Both the position numbers and the translations under genes were made by a program. Below, piece after piece: positions 51,222-59,884 of a stretch of 64,000 nucleotides of DNA. Position 1 is the stretch's first letter, and each line of letters begins with the position of its first letter. The notes beneath the pieces were generated by a model that ran no database searches, was not told the DNA's origin, and worked only from the letters and a program-made list of their open reading frames with translations. This DNA is from JACQFK01 sp041482015. Lineage in GTDB: Bacteria > Planctomycetota > MHYJ01 > JACPRB01. The stretch covers positions 1 to 64,000 of the forward strand of contig JBGPCZ010000008.1 of NCBI GenBank assembly GCA_041482015.1, given 5' to 3'.

Positions 51222-52184
51222 ATGCTCGGGATCCGGTTCATCAAGGCGCCGCCGACGACCTACATCCTGCACCATGCCAACGGGGCGGTGAAGCGCGAGG
51301 GCGCGGGGCTTTCGTTCTTCTACTACGGGCCCACCTCGTCGCTGTCCCTCGTCCCGCTGGGGGCCACGGACGTTCCGTTCGCCTTCAACGAGGCGACGAG
51401 CGACTTCCAGGCGGTGACCCTGCAGGGGCAGCTCACGTTCCGGGTGGCCGAGCCGCGGCGGCTCGCGGAGCTCATGGATTTCAGCGTCGGGGCGGGCGGG
51501 CAGTATGTCTCCGAGGATCCCGGCGCGCTCCGGGACCGGCTGGTCGCCGTGACGCACGTCCTCGCCCGCGAGGCGGTGGTCCGGTTCGCGCTCCGCCACG
51601 CGCTCACCGCCGGCGAGAAGATCGTCGCGGAGGTGCTCCCCGCGCTCCGGGCCGCGCCGGCCGTGACGATGATGGGCGTCGAGGTCCTGCAGCTCTCGAT
51701 CCTCTCGATCAGGCCCGTGCCCGAGATGGCCCGGGCGCTCGAGGCCGAGGCCCGGGAGGCGCTCCAGAGGTCGGCCGACCAGGCCATCTACGCCCGCCGG
51801 AACGCGGCGGTCGAGGAGGAGCGGCGCATCAAGGAGAGCGAGCTCCAGACGGAGATCGCCGTCGAGGAGAAGAAGAAGCTGATCCGGGAGACCCAGATGG
51901 CGGCCGACATCGCCGTCGAGGAGCAGCGCACGGCCCTCATCGACCGGCGGGTCGACAACGAACGAAAGGACGCCGACAGCCGCGCCTACGCGCTCGACGC
52001 GGTGCTGAAGCCCGTCAAGGACGTGGACTGGCGGACGCTCATGGCCGTCGCGCCCGGCGGGGCCGACCCCAAGCTGATGATCGCGCTGGCCTTCCGCGAG
52101 CTGGCCGAAAACGCCCAGAAGATCGGGGAGCTCAACATCACGCCGGACCTTCTGAAGTCCCTGCTGGGTTCCCCGGGGAAGTGA
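51222..52184 (+). CDS. SPFH/Band 7 domain protein
   Basis: A 320-residue protein read from the ATG at 51222, six bases after AGGAGG. The SPFH domain covers about 1-180 ('IKAPPTTYILHHANGAVKRE', 'VTLQGQLTFRVAEPRRLAEL', 'MMGVEVLQLSILSIRPVPEM'). A charged coiled coil follows ('EERRIKESELQTEIAVEEKK'), then a C-terminal part with 'LKPVKDVDWRTLMAVAPGGA'. It has no clear N-terminal membrane helix, unlike flotillins. In several bacteria this SPFH type is encoded next to an NAD-kinase-like gene and a Nudix regulator, as here. Its role in NAD(P) metabolism is not established. Confidence 0.9.
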   Translation: MLGIRFIKAPPTTYILHHANGAVKREGAGLSFFYYGPTSSLSLVPLGATDVPFAFNEATSDFQAVTLQGQLTFRVAEPRRLAELMDFSVGAGGQYVSEDPGALRDRLVAVTHVLAREAVVRFALRHALTAGEKIVAEVLPALRAAPAVTMMGVEVLQLSILSIRPVPEMARALEAEAREALQRSADQAIYARRNAAVEEERRIKESELQTEIAVEEKKKLIRETQMAADIAVEEQRTALIDRRVDNERKDADSRAYALDAVLKPVKDVDWRTLMAVAPGGADPKLMIALAFRELAENAQKIGELNITPDLLKSLLGSPGK

Positions 52185-52187
52185 CCC

Positions 52188-53117
52188 GTGTACGAGAAGA
52201 TCGTCGTCGTGACGCGCAAGACGAGGCTGGCCGGGCTGGTCGAGCGGTTCAACAGCCGCGGCCAGGCCAAGTTCTACATCGAGCACGCCGGCGGCGACTT
52301 CTCCGACTACGAGCGCGAGGACGACGCGTACCGGCGGTCGCTCGAGAAGGTCCGCCGGTCGCTCGAGATCGGCCTCAAGCTCCACGTCCTGGACCGGGAC
52401 CTCGTCCCGACCTGTCTCTTCACGGCGACCGACGTGATCGTCCCGATCGGGCAGGACGGCCTCGTCGCGAACACGGCCAAGTACGTGGGCTCCCAGCCGA
52501 TCGTCGCGGTCAACCCCGACCCAGAGCGGTTCGAGGGCATTCTTCTGCGCTTCAACCCGGAAGAGGCCAGGGGGGCGGTCGAGCGCGTCCTGGAAAGCCG
52601 CGCGCCGGTGAGGAAGGTGACGCTCGGCGAGGTCACTCTCAACGACGGCCAGCGCCTGCTCGCCTTCAACGACTTCTTCATCGGGGCGCGGTCCCACGTC
52701 TCCGCCCGCTACCGGATCCACTTTGCGGGACAAGCCGAGACTCAGTCGTCCAGCGGCGTGCTGGTCTCGACCGGCGCGGGTTCTACGGGCTGGCTTTCGT
52801 CGGTGTTCAACATGGCGGCGGGGATCGCGAAGTTCGCGGGCGGCGGCGCCCTCCGCCGGCCCACGCTGGAATGGGAGGATCCGCGGCTGGTGTTCGTCGT
52901 CCGCGAGCCCTACGCCAGCCGCCATTCGGGGGCGGGCCTCGTGGCGGGAATCCTTGAGCCCCGGGGGGAGCTGGTGATAGAGTCCCTCATGCCTTCCGGG
53001 GGAGTAATCTTCAGCGACGGGGTCGAGGCGGACACCCTCGCGTTCGACTCCGGCGCGCGGGCGGTGGTCCGCACCGCGTCCGTGAAGGCGCACCTCGTCG
53101 TGGCCGGGGCGGCATGA
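52188..53117 (+). CDS. NAD kinase-like protein
   Basis: A 309-residue protein, GTG start three bases after the SPFH stop. It has the NAD kinase fold motif 'SSGVLVSTGAGSTGWLSSVF' (equivalent of the GTGSTA block). 'VPIGQDGLVANTAKY' stands in place of the catalytic GGDG loop, with Gln for the second Gly. The C-terminal 'GVEADTLAFDSGARAVVRTA' matches the family's final strands. Because of the GQDG change and the altered N-terminus ('IVVVTRKTRLAGLVERFNSR') it may phosphorylate a different substrate than NAD, or only bind the nucleotide. Its stop overlaps the start of the NrtR gene (ATGA). Confidence 0.85.
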   Translation: MYEKIVVVTRKTRLAGLVERFNSRGQAKFYIEHAGGDFSDYEREDDAYRRSLEKVRRSLEIGLKLHVLDRDLVPTCLFTATDVIVPIGQDGLVANTAKYVGSQPIVAVNPDPERFEGILLRFNPEEARGAVERVLESRAPVRKVTLGEVTLNDGQRLLAFNDFFIGARSHVSARYRIHFAGQAETQSSSGVLVSTGAGSTGWLSSVFNMAAGIAKFAGGGALRRPTLEWEDPRLVFVVREPYASRHSGAGLVAGILEPRGELVIESLMPSGGVIFSDGVEADTLAFDSGARAVVRTASVKAHLVVAGAA

Positions 53118-53779
53118 GCCTCCGCGTGACGGTCGATGTCGTGATCTTCACGATCCAGGAGGGTCGGCTCCGCGTCCTCCTGGTGAAGCGCGGCATCCCG
53201 CCCTTCCTGGATCGCTGGGCGCTCCCGGGCGGGTTCGTCCTGGAGCCGGAGTCGCTCGAGGAGGCGGCGCGCCGCGAGCTCCTTGAGGAGACGGGCGTCT
53301 ACGGCGTCCGCCTCGAGCAGCTCTACACCTTTGGCGACCCGAAGCGCGATCCGCGGAGCCGCGTGGTCACGGTCGCGTACTTCGCGCTCATTGCGCCCGA
53401 CCACTCGACGCTCCAGGCGGGGAGCGACGCCGCCGAGGCGCGCTGGTTTCCCGCGAAGGAGCTCCCGCCCCTCGCCTTCGACCACCGGCACATCCTCGAC
53501 ACCGCCCTCGAGCGCCTCCGGAACAAGCTGGAGTGGACGACCGTGGGGTTCCAGCTCCTGCCGCGCGAGTTCACGCTCTCGGAACTCCAGGAGGTCTACG
53601 AGGCGATCCTCGACAAGCGGATCGACAAGCGGAACTTCCGACGGAAGATGGCGCTGCTCGACGTGGTGCGCGCGACGGGGCGGACGAGGTCGGAAGGCCG
53701 GCGCCCGGCGAAGCTCTATTCGTTCGCAGCGAGGAAGTTCGAAAAGCTGCGCGACAAGGGGATCCTGTTCCCCTTCTAG
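53114..53779 (+). CDS. nrtR: NrtR-type Nudix transcriptional regulator of NAD metabolism
   Basis: A 221-residue protein with an N-terminal Nudix domain (1-150) and a C-terminal winged helix-turn-helix (about 150-221; 'FTLSELQEVYEAILDKRIDK', 'RNFRRKMALLDVVRATGRTR'). This is the NrtR architecture. Characterised NrtR proteins repress NAD genes and respond to ADP-ribose-type ligands, and their Nudix box is often degenerate. Here it is intact: 'GFVLEPESLEEAARRELLEE' followed by TGV fits Gx5Ex7REUxEExGU, so hydrolase activity may be retained. It probably binds the tandem sites at 51163-51205. Its TAG stop overlaps the galE stop on the other strand in the four bases CTAG. Confidence 0.9.
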   Translation: MSLRVTVDVVIFTIQEGRLRVLLVKRGIPPFLDRWALPGGFVLEPESLEEAARRELLEETGVYGVRLEQLYTFGDPKRDPRSRVVTVAYFALIAPDHSTLQAGSDAAEARWFPAKELPPLAFDHRHILDTALERLRNKLEWTTVGFQLLPREFTLSELQEVYEAILDKRIDKRNFRRKMALLDVVRATGRTRSEGRRPAKLYSFAARKFEKLRDKGILFPF

Positions 53780-54759
53780 CCCGCGTCTCCGTATCCCCTT
53801 GAGTTCTTCTCCATCCAGCGCCAGGCGCTCTCGACGATCCGGTCGAGGTCGGGGATGCGGGGAGCCCAGCCGAGCTCCCCTTTGATCTTCATCGAGTCGG
53901 CGACGAGACGGGCGACGTCGCCGTCGCGGCGCGGTGCGGGCTCCGTGACGATCGGGCGGCCGGTCACGCGGCGCGCGGAGTCGATCACCTGCTTCACGCT
54001 GAACCCGGTCCCGTTCCCGAGATTGTAGGCCCGGCTCCCGCCGTCGAGCGCCTGGAGCGCGAGCACGTGGGCGTCGGCCAGGTCGGAGACGTGGATGTAG
54101 TCGCGCACGCAGGTCCCGTCGGGCGTCTCCCAGTCGGTCCCGAAGATCGAAACCTTGGGGCGACGCCCCTGCGCGACTTGGAGGACGAGCGGAATGAGGT
54201 GGGTTTCGGGGTCGTGGTCCTCGCCGCGTTCACCGGTCGCGCCGGCCGCGTTGAAGTAGCGAAGCGACGCCGAGTGGAGCCCGTGCGTCCGCTCCAGCCA
54301 CGCGAGCGAGCGCTCGAGGGTGAGCTTCGCCTCTCCATAGGGAGTCGCGGGATCGAGGGGCTCCGTCTCGTCGATCGGGATCCGCCGGGGTCGGGCGAAC
54401 AGGTGGGAGGTCGAGGAGAGGACGAACCGCCGGACTCCGCCCTCGACGGCCGCGCGCGCAAGGTTCAGCCCCTGCGCGACGTTGTCGGCGAGGTAGGGGA
54501 AGGGGTCGCGCATCGACTCGCCGACCCGGGCGTGGCCCGCGAAGTGCATGACGGCGTCGGGGCGATGCGCGGTGACGGCGGCCCGGATGGCGGCGAGGTC
54601 CAAGAGGTCTCCTTGGATGAACGCGGCCTCGGAGGGGAGTGCGGCCCGGTGGCCCTGGACGAGGCTGTCGAAGACAACCACCCCGTGGCCCGCGCGGAGG
54701 AGGGCCTCGCAGGCGACGCTCCCGATGTATCCCGCGCCGCCGCTCACGAGCACCTTCAT
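53776..54759 (-). CDS. galE: UDP-glucose 4-epimerase
   Basis: A 327-residue extended SDR enzyme. The NAD-binding motif 'VSGGAGYIGSVACEAL' is at the N-terminus, 'MHFAGHARVGESMRDP' follows, and the catalytic pair is in 'YGEAK' (YxxxK) preceded by 'LSSTSHLFARP'. 'SLRYFNAAGAT' and 'VRDYIHVSDLADAHVLAL' are GalE-specific blocks. It interconverts UDP-glucose and UDP-galactose in the cytoplasm. The position of galM at 54862, divergent, makes a Leloir-type pairing, though galM here carries an export signal. Confidence 0.94.
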   Translation of the reverse strand: MKVLVSGGAGYIGSVACEALLRAGHGVVVFDSLVQGHRAALPSEAAFIQGDLLDLAAIRAAVTAHRPDAVMHFAGHARVGESMRDPFPYLADNVAQGLNLARAAVEGGVRRFVLSSTSHLFARPRRIPIDETEPLDPATPYGEAKLTLERSLAWLERTHGLHSASLRYFNAAGATGERGEDHDPETHLIPLVLQVAQGRRPKVSIFGTDWETPDGTCVRDYIHVSDLADAHVLALQALDGGSRAYNLGNGTGFSVKQVIDSARRVTGRPIVTEPAPRRDGDVARLVADSMKIKGELGWAPRIPDLDRIVESAWRWMEKNSRGYGDAG

Positions 54760-54861
54760 CCCGCCATCTTAGCTTGGCCGGGCCGGCGCAGAAAATCATT
54801 CAGGCAGACGGGTCGAGCCGCTATACTCGCCGCGCGGGATCGAATTCAGAGGGAGGCGGCG

Positions 54862-55971
54862 ATGAGATTTCTCCGGTGGGCGCTCTGCCTGGCCTGCGCG
54901 TCGTGCGCGACGGCGGGCGGCGGGGCCGGCGTCTCGGTCGTCGAGTGCGGCATGATGGACGGCAAGGCGGTCAAGCTCTTCACGCTCAAGAACGCGGCCG
55001 GGATGACCGCGAAGATCACCAACTACGGCACCATCCTGACCGAGCTCTGGGTGCCCGACCGGTCGGGGAAGATGGCCGACGTGGTCCTCGGCTTCGACAA
55101 GCCGGAAGACTACTTCAAGGAGCACCCCTTCTTCGGCGCGACGGCCGGCCGAGTCGCCAACCGGATCGGGAATGCCAAGTTCACGCTGGACGGGAAGGAG
55201 TACGCGCTCGCGGCGAACAACGGCCCGCACACGCTCCACGGCGGCGCAAAAGGGTTCGACAAGTACGCCTGGGACGCGACGTCGGGCGAGGGCGCGGAAG
55301 GCGCGTGGGTCTCGTTCACGCGGACGAGCCCCGACGGCGAGGAAGGCTTCCCGGGGACGGTCAAGGCGACGGTGACTTACACGCTCACGCCGAAGAACGA
55401 GCTGAAAGTCGAGATGACGGCGACGACCGATAAGCCGACGCTCGTCAACCTCGCGCATCACACCTACTGGAACCTCGCGGGCCACGGCTCGGGGGCCGTG
55501 CTCGGCCAGGAACTCCAGCTCCACTGCGACCGCTACACGCCGGGCGATGCGACGCTCGTGCCGAAGGGGACGATCGACCCGGTCGCCGGGACGCCTTTTG
55601 ACTTCACGAAGGCGAAGAAGATCGGCCAGGACCTGGCGAAGACGGGCGGCGACCCCGTGGGCTACGACACGAACTTCGTCGTGAACGGCAAGGCGGGCGA
55701 ACTCCGGCCGGCCGCGCGGGCGGCCGACCCGGCGTCGGGCCGCGTGATGGAGCTCCTGACGACGGAGCCGGGCGTCCAGTTTTACACGGGCAACTTCCTC
55801 AACGGCTCGGTGAAGGGGAAGGGCGGCGCGATCTACGCGAAGCACTCGGGCTTCTGCCTCGAGACGCAGAAGTATCCCGACGCGATCCACCATCCCGAGT
55901 GGCCCTCCCCGATCCTGCGTCCGGGCGAGACGTACCGCCACGTGATGGTCCACCGGTTCTCAACCCAATAG
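54862..55971 (+). CDS. galM: Aldose 1-epimerase (mutarotase) with export signal
   Basis: A 369-residue enzyme starting at the ATG at 54862 after GGGAGG. The N-terminus 'MRFLRWALCLACASCATAGG' is a signal with a lipobox-like Cys, so the protein is probably exported or lipid-anchored. The family motifs are complete: 'ITNYGTILTELWVPDRSGKM', 'ATAGRVANRIGNAKF', 'NNGPHTLHGGAKGFDKYAW', 'LVNLAHHTYWNLAGHGSG' and 'CLETQKYPDAIHHPEWPSP', with catalytic His and Glu. It equilibrates alpha and beta anomers of hexoses. The histidine phosphatase gene begins directly after the stop. Confidence 0.94.
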   Translation: MRFLRWALCLACASCATAGGGAGVSVVECGMMDGKAVKLFTLKNAAGMTAKITNYGTILTELWVPDRSGKMADVVLGFDKPEDYFKEHPFFGATAGRVANRIGNAKFTLDGKEYALAANNGPHTLHGGAKGFDKYAWDATSGEGAEGAWVSFTRTSPDGEEGFPGTVKATVTYTLTPKNELKVEMTATTDKPTLVNLAHHTYWNLAGHGSGAVLGQELQLHCDRYTPGDATLVPKGTIDPVAGTPFDFTKAKKIGQDLAKTGGDPVGYDTNFVVNGKAGELRPAARAADPASGRVMELLTTEPGVQFYTGNFLNGSVKGKGGAIYAKHSGFCLETQKYPDAIHHPEWPSPILRPGETYRHVMVHRFSTQ

Positions 55972-56562
55972 ATGCCGGATCTTCCGAGAGTCTTCGTCGT
56001 CCGGCACGGCGAAACGGAGTGGTCGAAATCGGGCCGGCACACGGGTCGGCGCGACCTCCCGCTGACGCCGGACGGCGAGGCCATGGCGGCGAAGGTGGGC
56101 GTGCGGCTGCGGGGCGAGCGCTTCGCCGCCGTTTTCACGAGCCCGCTGCAAAGGGCGTCAAGGACCTGCGAGCTCGCCGGGTTCGGCGCGGTGGCCGAAA
56201 AGGTCCCCGACCTCATGGAGTGGGACTACGGCGAGTACGACGGGCTGCTGATCGCGGAGATCCGCGCGAAGCGGCCCGACTGGCTCGTGCTCCGCGACGG
56301 TTGTCCCGGCGGCGAGAGTCCGGACCGGGTCGCCGCGCGGGCCGACCGGGTGATCGCGCGGCTGAGGTCGATCCCGGGCGACACCCTCTGCTTCGCCCAC
56401 GGCCATTTGATCCGCGTGCTGACGATGCGCTGGGTGCGGCTTCCGCTCGAGACGGGCGGCCGATTCAAGATCTCGGCCGGATCGGTTTCGATTCTTAGCT
56501 ACGAGCACACGCTCGACGAGCCGGCGATCGCCCTCTGGAACGACGTCTCGCACCTGGGGTAG
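55972..56562 (+). CDS. Histidine phosphatase family protein (phosphoglycerate-mutase-like)
   Basis: A 196-residue protein with the catalytic 'VFVVRHGETEWSKSGRHTGR' (RHG) at the N-terminus, 'SPLQRASRTCELAG', 'EWDYGEYDGL' and the second His in 'CFAHGHLIRVLTMRW'. All active-site residues are present. This clade includes phosphatases for sugar phosphates and nucleotides; specificity cannot be read from sequence. Its ATG follows the galM TAG with no gap, so the two are co-transcribed. Confidence 0.92.
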   Translation: MPDLPRVFVVRHGETEWSKSGRHTGRRDLPLTPDGEAMAAKVGVRLRGERFAAVFTSPLQRASRTCELAGFGAVAEKVPDLMEWDYGEYDGLLIAEIRAKRPDWLVLRDGCPGGESPDRVAARADRVIARLRSIPGDTLCFAHGHLIRVLTMRWVRLPLETGGRFKISAGSVSILSYEHTLDEPAIALWNDVSHLG

Positions 56563-56623
56563 CGGGAACTTCCTACCGGGCTCGCACTCCGAGAGGTAAT
56601 TGAGAGTGACCCGGAGGTGCGGG

Positions 56624-57685
56624 ATGATCGGCCTTCTCCTGGCGCTCTCGGTTTCCCAGGATCCGTCGCCGTGGCGCCTCGACGTCACGGCCGCGCGCGA
56701 ATCCGCGTTGAAGCAGGGTCGACCCTGCGTGATCCTGCTCGCCCTTGATTCCCTCTGATGAGGGACCGTGAAGACGGTGGAAGCAAGTTTGCTTCCCTCG
56801 GGGCGCATCCGGAAACTCGCGGAACAGGCGGTCTTCGTGGGCGTCCGGAAGGCCGATCCCCTCTGGGAGGATCTGCGGAAAGAATTCGGCGCGCGGGCGA
56901 CGTCGTGGGTGATCGTTCTCGATCCCAAGGGCGAACTCCTGGACGCCGGGCCGGCCGACGCGACGGGCGCGCTCAAGAAGCAGGAGACCCTCTCCGGGTT
57001 TCCCGATCTTCTCGCCGACCGGATTGAGCGAGGACTCGGGCGACAGGAATCTCTGCAGGAGCTGGAGCGCCGCTGGTCGAAGGACCCCAAGTCAGAATCC
57101 GCCTTTGAGGCGCTGGCCGCGCGTTTCGAAGAAATGAAGTTGGACACCCGGCTTCGGGAGGCGTGCGAGAAGCTCGCGGCGTTTCCGGGTCTGCCCGCCG
57201 CTCGATACTCGGGCGCGCTTCTCCGCGGCTACGCCGTGCGGTCGCACGAGTACGGTGCGCTCGGCACGGCCGGGGAGCGGGCAAAGTACGCCGAGGAGGG
57301 CGAGCGGCTGATCGCCGAGTACGCCGCGCATCCGGCGGCTTCGCGGGCGCTGCAGGCGCTGTTCCACGGGGGCTACGCTGGGAGGTTCGACGTCCCGGCC
57401 GCAAGCGCCGCGGGGATCGCGCGTCTGGAGGCGGCGGCGCGGGGGCTCAAGGAGCCCGGCCCGCTCCGTGAGCGGCTCGCGGAGCTCTCCGGGATCCGCG
57501 AGAAGGAGATCGAGGCGCTGCAGGCGGCGCGGTCGGCGGCGCGGGGGAACGAAGCGAACGAGGCGTGGTACGCCGCGGCGCTTGGGGACGCCGAGATGAC
57601 GATCCGCGTCTATGCAAAGTCCGCCTCCGGCAAGGAGTGGGTAGAGGAGGCGCGCGAGAAGCTCCGGCGATCGGTCGAGAAGTAG
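56624..57685 (+). CDS. Thioredoxin-like selenoprotein candidate with two consecutive in-frame TGA codons
   Basis: The ATG at 56624 follows a GGAGG site. The frame runs through TGA TGA at 56756-56761 and stays open to 57685, giving 353 residues with Sec45-Sec46. N-terminal signal 'MIGLLLALSVSQDPSP'. The segment 'SALKQGRPCVILLALDSL', UU, 'GTVKTVEASLLPSGRIRKLA' aligns with the thioredoxin core 'A...A...GKPVLV.F...' and the two TGA codons occupy the redox-site region. 'SWVIVLDPKGELLDAGPADA' is the later thioredoxin-like strand. About 200 further residues are helical with TPR-like spacing and no known motif. A perfect SECIS-like hairpin follows at the right distance. A start after the TGAs (GTG at 56768) would lose the signal and first strand. 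Vicinal Sec pairs are rare; the function is inferred. Confidence 0.75.
56779..56796 (+). promoter_or_regulatory. Bacterial SECIS-like hairpin after the double TGA
   Basis: GGAAGC-AAGTTT-GCTTCC, a perfect six-pair stem starting 18 bases after the second TGA, with loop AAGTTT containing the G-U typical of bacterial SECIS loops. It can be extended by one A-T pair. Distance, stem and loop all fit the bacterial model. Confidence 0.65.
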
Positions 57686-57699
57686 CCGCCAGGGGCGGC
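57685..57699. terminator. Hairpin between converging genes
   Basis: GCCGCC-AGG-GGCGGC, starting on the last base of the stop of the selenoprotein candidate and ending two bases before the tex stop. The short spacer suggests a shared bidirectional terminator; TTAT follows on the plus strand. Confidence 0.5.
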
Positions 57700-57700
57700 G

Positions 57701-59773
57701 TTATCGCGCCGGACCTGGGGAAACCTGCTTTAGCGAAAGGGCGATCCGCCGGAGCGGCAGGTCGACCGAGAGAACCCGGGCCCGCACGATCTGGCCCACC
57801 CGGACGACCTCCTGCGGGTCGCTCACGAACCGCGCGGCGAGCTCCGACACGTGGACGAGGCCGTCCTGGTGGACGCCGAGGTCGACGAACGCCCCGAAGC
57901 GCGTGACGTTCGTCACCACGCCCTCAAGGACCATTCCCGGCTTCACCTGCTCCAGCGTCGTCACGGCCGGGTCGAACTTCGCCGCCGCGAACTCTTTCCT
58001 CGGGTCGCGCCCGGGCTTCTTCAACTCCTCCAGGATATCCCGCACCGTGGGGAGCCCGACCCGCTCGTCGACGAAGTCCTCCGGCCGCACGTCGAGCTCG
58101 GTCGCGATGATCTCGCTCACGGGCCGGCCGAGCGTCCGGGCCATCCGTTCGACCACGTAGTAGCTTTCCGGGTGGACCGCCGAGGCGTCGAGAGGGTTCG
58201 CGGCGCCCGGGATCCGGAGGAAGCCCGCGGCCTGCTCGAACGCCTTGGGCCCCAGGCGTGGAACCCGCCGGAGCTCCTCCCGCGAGCGGAAGGGGCGTTC
58301 GGCGACGATCCTCTCGGCCACCGGGCGGGTCAGGCCGGCGACGTACGAGAGCAGCTCCGCGGACGCCGTGTTGAGATCGACTCCGACCTGGTTGACGCAG
58401 GACTCGACGACGTGGTCGAGTTCCCTCTTGAGCTTCTCTTGGTCCACGTCGTGCTGGTACTGCCCGACGCCGATTGCCTTGGGGTCGATCTTGACAAGCT
58501 CGGCGAGCGGATCCTGGAGTCGCCGGGCGATGGAAATCGCGCCCCGCACCGTGATGTCGAGCTGGCCGAACTCGCGGAGGGCGGCCTCGGAGGCGGAATA
58601 GACCGACGCGCCGGCCTCGCTGACCGCGAAAAACGGAACGCCGAGGTCCGCCCGCCGCAGGAAGACCTCGAGCTCACGCGATCCCGTCCCGTTCCCGTAG
58701 GCGATCCGTCCGACTCCGCGGGACGAGATGAGACGCGCGAGCGCCGGGCCCGCTTCCGGGCGGTCCGGATGGATCACCGTGCTCTCGAGGAACTTTCCGG
58801 CGTGATCGATCACGGCAACCTTGCACCCCGTGCGGAGCCCGGGATCGATCCCGAGGATCGCCTCTCCCCGCACGGGCGGCGCGAGGAGCAGGTCCCGGAG
58901 GTTCTCCGCGAAGACCCGCATAGCCTCCTCCTCGGCCCGCTCATGGAGGAGCGCGCGGACTTCGTTCTGGATCGACGGCGCGAGGAGGCGCTCGTAGGCG
59001 TCGGTCTCGACGGTTCGGAAAAGCTCTTGATGGGGCGACTGGGGCCGGTTGAACGCGCGGTCGAGATGGGCGAGGATCGGCGCCGCGTCGACCTCGATCG
59101 AGACGGAGAGGAGGCCTTCGCGCTCGCCCCTCGAGATCGCCAGCGCCTGGTGCGAGGCGATCCGGGAGATCGGCTGGCTGAAGTCGAAGTACATCTCGAA
59201 CTTGGACCGGTCGGCCGGGGCGCCGCGCTTCTTGCGGGAGGAGAGGCGGCCGCGGCCCAGGGTCTCGCGGCGGACCCATTCGCGGGTCGCCGCATGCTCG
59301 GCGATCCGCTCGGCCAGGATGTCGCAGGCGCCGGCGACCGCCTCGGGATTTCCCGAGGCCGGCCGGTGGGCCCAGAGGAGATCGGCGAGGGGCCCGTAAC
59401 CCTTCTCCCGCGCGATCTCGGCGCGGGTGCGGCGCTTGGGCTTGTGGGGAAGGTAGAGGTCCTCCAGCCGCTGCCGGTCGGCGCAGTCGACGATGTCGCG
59501 CTCGAGGTCGGGCGTCAGCGCCCCCTGTTCGCGGATCGAGTCCAGGATCGTGGCCTTCCGCTTGAACAGGGCGGCATGAAAATCACGACGGTCCTTGATC
59601 TCCTTGAGCTGCGTCTCGGTCAGCCCGCCGGTCCGCTCTTTCCGGTAGCGCGCGATGAAGGGAAGGGTGGCCCCGTCGTCGAACAGCGCGATGGCGGCCG
59701 AGGCCTGCGGGCGGATCGAGCGGAACTCGTCCAGGAGCATCTCGCGCTCACGGGCCGCCAAATCCACCGTCAT
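57701..59773 (-). CDS. tex: Tex-type RNA-binding transcription accessory protein
   Basis: A 690-residue Tex protein. The N-terminal helical region contains 'GATLPFIARYRKERTGGLTE', the YqgF/RNase-H-like domain 'ILGIDPGLRTGCKVAVIDHA', then the helix-hairpin-helix part 'NTASAELLSYVAGLTRPVAE', and a C-terminal S1 RNA-binding domain (about 615-690; 'KPGMVLEGVVTNVTRFGAFV', 'VHQDGLVHVSELAARFVSDP'). Length is slightly under the common 720-780, mainly at the C-terminus. Tex is a widespread nucleic-acid-binding factor affecting transcription or RNA turnover. It is a single-gene unit, converging with the selenoprotein candidate. Confidence 0.96.
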   Translation of the reverse strand: MTVDLAAREREMLLDEFRSIRPQASAAIALFDDGATLPFIARYRKERTGGLTETQLKEIKDRRDFHAALFKRKATILDSIREQGALTPDLERDIVDCADRQRLEDLYLPHKPKRRTRAEIAREKGYGPLADLLWAHRPASGNPEAVAGACDILAERIAEHAATREWVRRETLGRGRLSSRKKRGAPADRSKFEMYFDFSQPISRIASHQALAISRGEREGLLSVSIEVDAAPILAHLDRAFNRPQSPHQELFRTVETDAYERLLAPSIQNEVRALLHERAEEEAMRVFAENLRDLLLAPPVRGEAILGIDPGLRTGCKVAVIDHAGKFLESTVIHPDRPEAGPALARLISSRGVGRIAYGNGTGSRELEVFLRRADLGVPFFAVSEAGASVYSASEAALREFGQLDITVRGAISIARRLQDPLAELVKIDPKAIGVGQYQHDVDQEKLKRELDHVVESCVNQVGVDLNTASAELLSYVAGLTRPVAERIVAERPFRSREELRRVPRLGPKAFEQAAGFLRIPGAANPLDASAVHPESYYVVERMARTLGRPVSEIIATELDVRPEDFVDERVGLPTVRDILEELKKPGRDPRKEFAAAKFDPAVTTLEQVKPGMVLEGVVTNVTRFGAFVDLGVHQDGLVHVSELAARFVSDPQEVVRVGQIVRARVLSVDLPLRRIALSLKQVSPGPAR

Positions 59774-59884
59774 CGCCGTTCAAGCTACGCGGGGGGGAGA
59801 GAGCAGGTCAAGGGATTCAAGGGTCGCTTTCTTGTAATCGGGGCGTCGAGCGACTAACGTACTCGCAGCAGGGGAGGGCGCTTC

